Origin: Alphaproteobacteria bacterium
GTDB taxonomy: Bacteria > Pseudomonadota > Alphaproteobacteria > Rickettsiales > UBA8987
Reading direction: 5' to 3'
Assembly (NCBI GenBank): GCA_023269645.1
Contig: JAHFPR010000004.1
Coordinates: 1 to 28,613 of the forward strand
Length of the DNA: 28,613 bases
Both the position numbers and the translations under genes were made by a program. The first letter of the stretch is position 1; every line of letters begins with the position of its first letter. Shown in pieces: positions 24,166 to 28,613 of this stretch. The notes under the pieces are model-generated. The model saw nothing but the letters and a program-made list of their open reading frames with translations, ran no database searches and was not told where the DNA came from.

Positions 24166-25416
24166 ATGTCTGTTAAAGCACTTGTTGTGTCCAACGCTGA
24201 CACTTCCAAACTTTCTTTCACAATTCCAATCAACGATTTTCGTAGCTTGCCGGTTCCCAGCATCAAAGGTGGGAAGCTAGGTAATTGTTTTGTCAACGTC
24301 TTGGATCTTCCGGTTGAACTGGCAGAATTCATGTCAGTGAACCCTCGTGTCCCCAACCGAAATAAAAAAGGAGTTCTAGCTGGACCTGTGGTCAAGGGTA
24401 TCATCAATACACTAATGGATAACCCTGAAGACATGGCTATAAAAAATCAAGGAATCTACCTTTTGATTGAGGAAGCCTTAAGTCACAAGGCTCCTGGTGG
24501 TCAAGAGATGCTCACTGTTAAACTCTCTGATAAAAACTTACATGGCATAGTCAACGGTGGCCATACTTATTCAGCCATCAGAGATGCCATTGAACAAGCA
24601 GATGATGTTGAGAAGGAAAATCTCTCGCGTGCCTACGTTCGACTTCACCTAATGAGTGGAATCGAAGCAGATAAAGTACCTGAAATTGCGGAGGGACTAA
24701 ATCGTAGTAAGCAAGTTGATGATCCTTCTTTGGAAAATCTTAGACATCACTTCGATGTAATTCAAGATGCCATGAAGGGAAGGTCTGGAGAAAAAGATAT
24801 AGCATACTCTCAAGGAGATGACGGCGAGATATACATCACCGAGGTTCTTGTGCTCTTGGAAATGTTCAATCGAGAACGCTTTGATGATAAAAAACATCCA
24901 AACTCGCTATATAATAATCCTAAAAACGGTTTGAGATATTTTACAAATGACTTGGAGAAAAACCCTTCTGCTGTAAGTATTTTAGTCAGCAAGTTACCGG
25001 AGATTTTGCAACTCAGCGATCAAATTCGCTATGCCACTCCAGATGCTGCAAAACGGATAGGCTTCGAGTTTGGCCGTATGAAAAATGGCAAAACCGGCGT
25101 TGGTTCGCCGAATAATAAAAATGTCACGCTTCCCTTTATTGCCAAAACTATGAAGCACCGTGTTCCGAATGGTTGGCTCTATCCCATGCTTGCTGCATTT
25201 CGAGCAAATATAGTTTGGGATTTACAGGCTCAAAAATTTGAATGGAAAGTGCCTGTTGAAAAACTCTTACCTCAAGTGATTGAGGATCTTGTTGGTGTTT
25301 GTGTAACCGCACATAAAGACAATATTGCACCTGATAAAGTTGGTAAGCGTGAGTCTATTTACGAACAGTGCTACGATAAAATTCAGCTTAACCTGTTCCG
25401 CTTACAAGCTGCTTAG
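24166..25416 (+). CDS. AIPR-family (abortive infection phage resistance type) protein
   Basis: 416 residues, soluble. The AIPR pattern is visible: KNQGIYLLIEEA (about residues 88-99) corresponds to the family's FNNGI segment, LHGIVNGGHTYSAI (about 126-139) to its INGCQT motif, and AYVRLHLMSGIEADKVPEIAEGLNRSKQVDDPSL to the following strand and the asparagine-rich segment before a conserved Asp/Ser-Leu. Members have been linked to phage abortive infection, but the mechanism of the family is poorly known. Start: AAGGAG at good spacing before the ATG at 24166. It has its own strong promoter, no partner gene, AT-rich composition unlike lepA or the M50 gene, and lies between the two arms of an R1 repeat. 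An acquired defence gene is the best reading. Confidence 0.7.
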   Translation: MSVKALVVSNADTSKLSFTIPINDFRSLPVPSIKGGKLGNCFVNVLDLPVELAEFMSVNPRVPNRNKKGVLAGPVVKGIINTLMDNPEDMAIKNQGIYLLIEEALSHKAPGGQEMLTVKLSDKNLHGIVNGGHTYSAIRDAIEQADDVEKENLSRAYVRLHLMSGIEADKVPEIAEGLNRSKQVDDPSLENLRHHFDVIQDAMKGRSGEKDIAYSQGDDGEIYITEVLVLLEMFNRERFDDKKHPNSLYNNPKNGLRYFTNDLEKNPSAVSILVSKLPEILQLSDQIRYATPDAAKRIGFEFGRMKNGKTGVGSPNNKNVTLPFIAKTMKHRVPNGWLYPMLAAFRANIVWDLQAQKFEWKVPVEKLLPQVIEDLVGVCVTAHKDNIAPDKVGKRESIYEQCYDKIQLNLFRLQAA

Positions 25417-25426
25417 TTAGTGCCAG

Positions 25427-25458
25427 AGTTCCGAGGTAGCTAAAACTGCCTCGGAACT
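25427..25458. terminator. hairpin after the AIPR gene
   Basis: AGTTCCGAGGTAG (25427-25439) pairs with CTGCCTCGGAACT (25446-25458), 13 bp with one G-T, loop CTAAAA, 10 nt after the stop. A strong stem but without a T-run, so a terminator role is tentative. Confidence 0.6.
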
Positions 25459-25479
25459 TGCTCTGCTCACGCGGCAACA

Positions 25480-25507
25480 TGGATTCCCGCCTTCGCGGGA
25501 ATGACGG
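25480..25507. repeat. right arm of an R1 element
   Basis: TGGATTCCCGCCTTCGCGGG starts at 25480 and continues as AATGACGG; this is the inverse of the arm at 23942-23968 (one difference in the central loop region) and equals the right end of the complete element in pheS-pheT. Confidence 0.85.
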
Positions 25508-25566
25508 TTGCCTCCACCCACCGCAACCCCCTTGGCCGGGTGCGCCGGATAGTGTAGAACCACCTC

Positions 25567-26256
25567 ATGAACCCTTCCCCATTTTACAGCGGCTCGGCGT
25601 GGGTGTTGCCGGCGGTGCTGGCGATCACGCTGCATGAGGCCGCGCACGGCTGGATGGCGGAGCGGTTCGGCGACGGCACGGCGCGTTCGCGGGGGCGCGT
25701 CACCTTCAATCCGCTGAAGCATATTTCGCTGCGGGGCACGGTGCTGATTCCCGGCATACTGCTGATGCTGCATTCCCCGGTGCTGTTCGGCTACGCGAAG
25801 CCGGTTCCGGTGGATTTCCGCCGCCTGAAGCCCCAGCGCCTCGGCATGGCGATGGTGGCGCTCGCCGGGCCGGGGATGAACATCCTGCTGGCGCTGGCAA
25901 GCGCGCTGCTGCTGCATCTCAGCCCCGCGCCCGCATCGGGGCATATCGGCTGGTGGGCGCTCAATTTCTTCCACGCGCTCATCATTAATTGCGTGCTGGC
26001 GCTGTTCAATATGATGCCGATTCTGCCGCTGGATGGCGGGCGGGTGGCGCGGGCGATGCTGCCGGGGAAAATCGGACGCATCTACGCACGCACGGAGCGT
26101 TACGGGTTGCTCCTCGTGTTCGCGCTGCTGCTGGTTCCGCCGCTGCTTCTGGGCGCGAATTTCGTTGCGGAAACGCTGGGGCCGCTGGCCGAACGGCTCA
26201 TTACCGCCCTCCTCAATGCGACCGGAAACGGGGAATATCTGAGTGTTGATTTGTAG
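25567..26256 (+). CDS. site-2-type (M50B) intramembrane zinc metalloprotease
   Basis: 229 residues with about five membrane segments. The zinc site HEAAH (about residues 20-24, ITLHEAAHGWMA) lies in the first segment; GRVTFNPLKHI (about 42-52) and a later NMMPILPLDGGRVA (about 151-164) complete the family's second metal-binding LDG motif. This is the short S2P/rhomboid-like 'site-2 protease family' type without a PDZ domain, often of unknown substrate. The ATG at 25567 has no clear ribosome site. It stands alone between the AIPR cassette and a terminator, converging on hisD. Confidence 0.9.
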   Translation: MNPSPFYSGSAWVLPAVLAITLHEAAHGWMAERFGDGTARSRGRVTFNPLKHISLRGTVLIPGILLMLHSPVLFGYAKPVPVDFRRLKPQRLGMAMVALAGPGMNILLALASALLLHLSPAPASGHIGWWALNFFHALIINCVLALFNMMPILPLDGGRVARAMLPGKIGRIYARTERYGLLLVFALLLVPPLLLGANFVAETLGPLAERLITALLNATGNGEYLSVDL

Positions 26257-26269
26257 GTAGGTTCTATAG

Positions 26270-26308
26270 TCATACCCGATAAAAATCTTACATTTTTATC
26301 TGGTATGA
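26270..26308. terminator. long AT-rich hairpin after the M50 gene
   Basis: TCATACC-C-GATAAAAAT (26270-26286) pairs with ATTTTTATC-T-GGTATGA (26292-26308), one mismatch, 5-nt loop. First of three adjacent hairpins between convergent genes. Confidence 0.7.
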
Positions 26309-26313
26309 TTATG

Positions 26314-26340
26314 AAAACCAACTCCGAAAGAGTTGGTTTT
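26314..26340. terminator. bidirectional rho-independent terminator
   Basis: AAAACCAACTC (26314-26324), loop CGAAA, GAGTTGGTTTT (26330-26340). Perfect 11-bp stem ending in T4 on one strand and preceded by A4, so it can end both the M50 and the hisGD transcripts. Confidence 0.88.
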
Positions 26341-26361
26341 CCGCGCCGGAGGCAGCGTATG

Positions 26362-26392
26362 CCAAATAATATTCTGTAAGAATATTATTTGG
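26362..26392. repeat. 14-bp perfect hairpin overlapping the hisD stop codon
   Basis: CCAAATAATATTCT (26362-26375), loop GTA, AGAATATTATTTGG (26379-26392). The stem contains the hisD stop (26385-26387). Possibly protects or ends the hisD mRNA. Confidence 0.8.
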
Positions 26393-27689
26393 AAACACTA
26401 TAGGTGCGGCGCACCTTCACGCTCAGCGCGTGTGCCTGCAGCCCTTCTGCGTTCGCAAGCAATTCCGTGGCTTCCGACAGTTCTGCAAAGCCGGATTTGC
26501 CGCACTGAATCAGCGAAGTGCGCTTGAGGAAATCATAAACGCCGAGGCCGGAGGAGAAGGCAGCACTGCCTGCGGTCGGCAGCACGTGGCTGGGGCCTGC
26601 GGTATAATCACCGATAGCTTCCGGAGTATGGCGACCAAGGAAAATCGCCCCGGCATTGGTAATGCGTTTTTCGAGTGCCGCCGGATTCTTCACGCACAGC
26701 TCCACGTGCTCCGCCGCGATGATGTTGGCGATTTCCGCCGCTTCCTGCAAATCCTTTGCCACGATGACGATGCCGTTATTGTTCCAGCTCGGCGCGGCGA
26801 TGTTCGCGCGCGGGAGGGTGCGCAGGGTTTTCTCCACCGCAGCAATCACGGTTTTGGCGAAGGCGGCACTGTCCGTAATCAGGATAGGCCGCGCGGCTTC
26901 GTCGTGCTCGGCCTGGGAGAGCAGATCGGCGGCGAGCCATTCCGGGTTGCTCTCCACGTCCGAAATCACTAGAATTTCCGAGGGTCCCGCAATCATATCA
27001 ATGCCCACCTTGCCGAATACCTGACGCTTGGCAGCACTCACATAAGCGTTCCCCGGCCCCACGATTTTCAGCACGGGCGCGATAGTTTCCGTGCCGTAAG
27101 CCAGCGCGGCGATGGCTTGCGCGCCGCCGACGCGGTAGATTTCCGTGATGCCCGCGACGTGCGCGGCGGCAAGCACCAGCGGATTCAGTTCCCCGCCAGG
27201 TGCGGGCACAACCATCGCCAGGCGCGGTACGCCCGCGATACGCGCGGGGATCGCGTTCATCAGCACCGAACTGGGATAGGCCGCCTTGCCACCGGGAACA
27301 TACAGCCCGGCAGAATCCACCGGAGTCCACTTCCAGCCCAGCTTCACACCCGCTTTATCCTCATAAAGCAAATCTTCCGGCATCTGGCGCTTGTGATAGG
27401 ATTCAATGCGTCCGGCGGCAAGTTTCAGCACCGCCCGCGTATCCTTCACGCAGGATTTCCAGGCAGCCGCAATGTCCTGCTCCGGCACACGCAGTGTTTT
27501 TGCGGTGAGCTTTACCTTATCGAATTTTTCCGTATACCGCAGCAGCGCTGCGTCGCCGTTTTGCGCCACATCTGCGAGGATACCGGCGGCGATTTCATTC
27601 ACCTCCGTGCTCGATTCGCTTTTGGCAGCGAGCAGCGCGCGGAGCGTTTTCTCAAAGCCTTTATCTAAGGAATTAAGCAGCCTTGCCAT
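26385..27689 (-). CDS. hisD: histidinol dehydrogenase
   Basis: 434 residues; NAD- and zinc-dependent enzyme for the last two steps of histidine synthesis. Signatures: GLYVPGGKAAYPSSVLMNAIPARIAGV (about residues 128-154, only partly quoted motif), IYRVGGAQAIAALAYGTETI, KIVGPGNAYV, DMIAGPSEILVISD, AEHDEAARPILIT, AAEHVELC, and GPSHVLPTAGSA with the catalytic Glu/His in their usual places. The ATG at 27689 has a strong GGAGG site and overlaps the end of hisG by 17 nt, so the two are co-expressed. Ends inside a hairpin. Confidence 0.97.
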   Translation of the reverse strand: MARLLNSLDKGFEKTLRALLAAKSESSTEVNEIAAGILADVAQNGDAALLRYTEKFDKVKLTAKTLRVPEQDIAAAWKSCVKDTRAVLKLAAGRIESYHKRQMPEDLLYEDKAGVKLGWKWTPVDSAGLYVPGGKAAYPSSVLMNAIPARIAGVPRLAMVVPAPGGELNPLVLAAAHVAGITEIYRVGGAQAIAALAYGTETIAPVLKIVGPGNAYVSAAKRQVFGKVGIDMIAGPSEILVISDVESNPEWLAADLLSQAEHDEAARPILITDSAAFAKTVIAAVEKTLRTLPRANIAAPSWNNNGIVIVAKDLQEAAEIANIIAAEHVELCVKNPAALEKRITNAGAIFLGRHTPEAIGDYTAGPSHVLPTAGSAAFSSGLGVYDFLKRTSLIQCGKSGFAELSEATELLANAEGLQAHALSVKVRRTYSVSK

Positions 27690-28341
27690 TCACCGCCTCC
27701 GTAAAACCCTCGATGAGCGCGCCGATTTCCCGCCCCATCGTTTTGAACGCGCCCCGGTTGACAATCAGCCGCGAGGAAATCTCTGCGATGGTTTCCACCT
27801 CCACCAGCCCGTTTGCCTTGAGGGTCGCGCCGCTGCTGACGAGGTCCACGATGCGTTGCGCGAGGCCGAGCGTGGGGGCAAGCTCCACCGCGCCGTTGAG
27901 CTTCACGCACTCCGCCTGGATGCCCCGCCCCGCGAAAAACTTTTTGGTGATGTTGACGTATTTCGTGGCGACGCGGATGTGGCTCTCGTTCCACAGTGCT
28001 TCGTCCTGCGCGAAATCTGCGGGGGCGGCCAGTGCCATCCGGCATTTGCCGAGCTTGAGATCCAGCGGGACATAGAGATCAGGATAATCGAATTCCATCA
28101 GCACGTCGTTTCCCGCCACGCCGAGATGCGCCGCGCCGAACGCCACGAAGGTCGCTACATCAAAGCTGCGCACACGGATGATGGTGATATTCTTCCGGTT
28201 GGAGGCGAAGGAAAGCGCGCGGCTGTTCTCATCGAAGAAACTGGCTTCGGGCTTCACGTCCATGCGTTGCAGAAGCGGCGCAAGCTCCTCCAGTATCCGC
28301 CCTTTCGGGAACGCGATGACAATGTTGTTTTGTGTGAGCAT
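27673..28341 (-). CDS. hisG: ATP phosphoribosyltransferase, short form
   Basis: 222 residues; first enzyme of histidine synthesis, joining ATP and PRPP. IAFPKGRILEELAPLL (about residues 9-24), IRVRSFDVATFVAFGAAHLGVAGNDVL (about 55-81) and ELAPTLGLAQRIVDLVSSGATLKANGL (the PRPP-binding region, about 152-178) identify it. The length lacks the C-terminal regulatory domain, so it should be the HisG(S) type that needs the HisZ subunit; hisZ is not in the window. No ribosome site is obvious before the ATG. No histidine-rich leader peptide is seen upstream. Confidence 0.95.
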   Translation of the reverse strand: MLTQNNIVIAFPKGRILEELAPLLQRMDVKPEASFFDENSRALSFASNRKNITIIRVRSFDVATFVAFGAAHLGVAGNDVLMEFDYPDLYVPLDLKLGKCRMALAAPADFAQDEALWNESHIRVATKYVNITKKFFAGRGIQAECVKLNGAVELAPTLGLAQRIVDLVSSGATLKANGLVEVETIAEISSRLIVNRGAFKTMGREIGALIEGFTEAVNGKAA

Positions 28342-28377
28342 AACACGGGGTTAATAGCACAATAACCTGATTCTGCG

Positions 28378-28413
28378 CCAGTTTTTTATTCAGGAGCCAG
28401 TTTTATTCAGGAG
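28378..28413. repeat. imperfect tandem repeat CCAGTTTT(TT)ATTCAGGAG
   Basis: A 19-nt unit (28378-28396) is followed directly by a 17-nt copy lacking two Ts (28397-28413). It spans the end of the HigA-type gene and the upstream region of hisG. Confidence 0.75.
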
Positions 28414-28613
28414 TGGTTCGGGTGGCTGCGCATACTGTCCGGCAGCGGGCGCACGGATTTCCGGATTGCCTTGCCGGATTCCTGCCGGGCAAGGTCGAGT
28501 TCATAGACTTTCTGAAGGTTTATCCAAAGCTCCGCCGATGTGCCGAGCCAGCGGCTCAGGCGCAGGGCTGTATCGGCGGTGACGGCGCGTTTCCCGTTGA
28601 TGATCTGCGTGAT
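28407..28613 (-). CDS. higA: HigA-type XRE antitoxin, 5' part outside the window
   Basis: 68 C-terminal residues remain. ITQIINGKRAVTADTALRLS is the recognition helix region of HigA/VapI proteins, followed by RWLGTSAELWINLQKVYEL, the usual end of the helix-turn-helix domain, and a basic tail ending NHS. HigA neutralises the mRNA-cleaving HigB toxin and represses the operon; higB is normally just upstream of it, here beyond the window edge. It runs in the same direction as hisG, whose start is 65 nt beyond its stop. Confidence 0.85.
   Translation of the reverse strand: MTQIINGKRAVTADTALRLSRWLGTSAELWINLQKVYELDLARQESGKAIRKSVRPLPDSMRSHPNHS

Noticed and set aside
24166..25416. The AIPR cassette as a transposon carrying its own transposase
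   Set aside because: The only protein encoded between the R1 arms shows AIPR motifs and no transposase or recombinase signature.
27406..28365. A ~320-codon plus-strand open frame over hisG and hisD
   Set aside because: Both his genes are unmistakable; the antisense frame has no family features.

Overview
The window reads as a moderately GC-rich alphaproteobacterial chromosome segment. The clues are a fused ispDF gene, a fliX-dksA pair with a cysteine-poor DksA, an NDUFA12-type complex I accessory protein followed by an MCE/MlaD protein, an rpmI-rplT-pheS-pheT block and a TIGR02281-type aspartic protease. These are sequence-based family assignments; the genus cannot be fixed from the window. 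Almost all of the sequence is housekeeping: isoprenoids (ispDF, ispB), phospholipid (pgpA), tRNA modification and charging (dusB, glyQ, glyS, pheS, pheT), translation (rpmI, rplT, lepA), pantothenate (panD) and histidine (hisG, hisD).

Layout. 1-2810, minus strand: ispDF, a DUF3800 gene, pgpA, and the first codons of another gene. 2908-4499, plus: membrane aspartic protease and dusB. 4530-4934, minus: an XRE regulator. 5405-7178, plus: a ribbon-helix-helix regulator and two exported or membrane-anchored ankyrin proteins, forming one tight operon. 7247-8210: fliX and dksA, facing ispB (8282-9310, minus). 9389-16759, plus: a membrane spermidine-synthase-like protein, glyQ, two AT-rich accessory genes, panD, glyS and an NDUFA12 protein. 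16830-23867, plus: mlaD, rpmI-rplT, pheS-pheT, lepA. 24166-25416: an AT-rich AIPR-family (abortive-infection type) gene. 25567-26256: an M50 protease. 26385-28613, minus: hisD, hisG and the 3' part of a HigA-type antitoxin gene.

The most striking property is an unusual load of small repeats between and inside the housekeeping genes. I see: (R1) ATTCCCGCGAAGGCGGGAAT palindromes; (R2) one hairpin with 30-bp arms after lepA; (R3) a double-hairpin element inserted in frame in lepA; (R4) heptamer arrays (GGAGCAG, AGAGCAG, GAACTCC, CCTGAAA types), often in inverted pairs; and (R5) a CCCTCCCCC/GGGGGAGGG palindrome inserted in frame in pheT. Several gene ends (glyQ, panD, the four-helix-bundle gene, perhaps the start of ispB) are built from heptamer arrays.

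Three accessory cassettes, all visibly AT-richer than their neighbours, sit at repeat-rich or gene-junction sites: DUF3800 between ispDF and pgpA, the 12607-13700 pair between inverted heptamer arrays, and the AIPR gene between the two arms of an R1 element. The best candidates for something undescribed are the R1-bracketed AIPR unit, the unknown-plus-four-helix-bundle cassette, and the regulator plus double-ankyrin operon. No CRISPR array, tRNA, rRNA or transposase gene was recognised.
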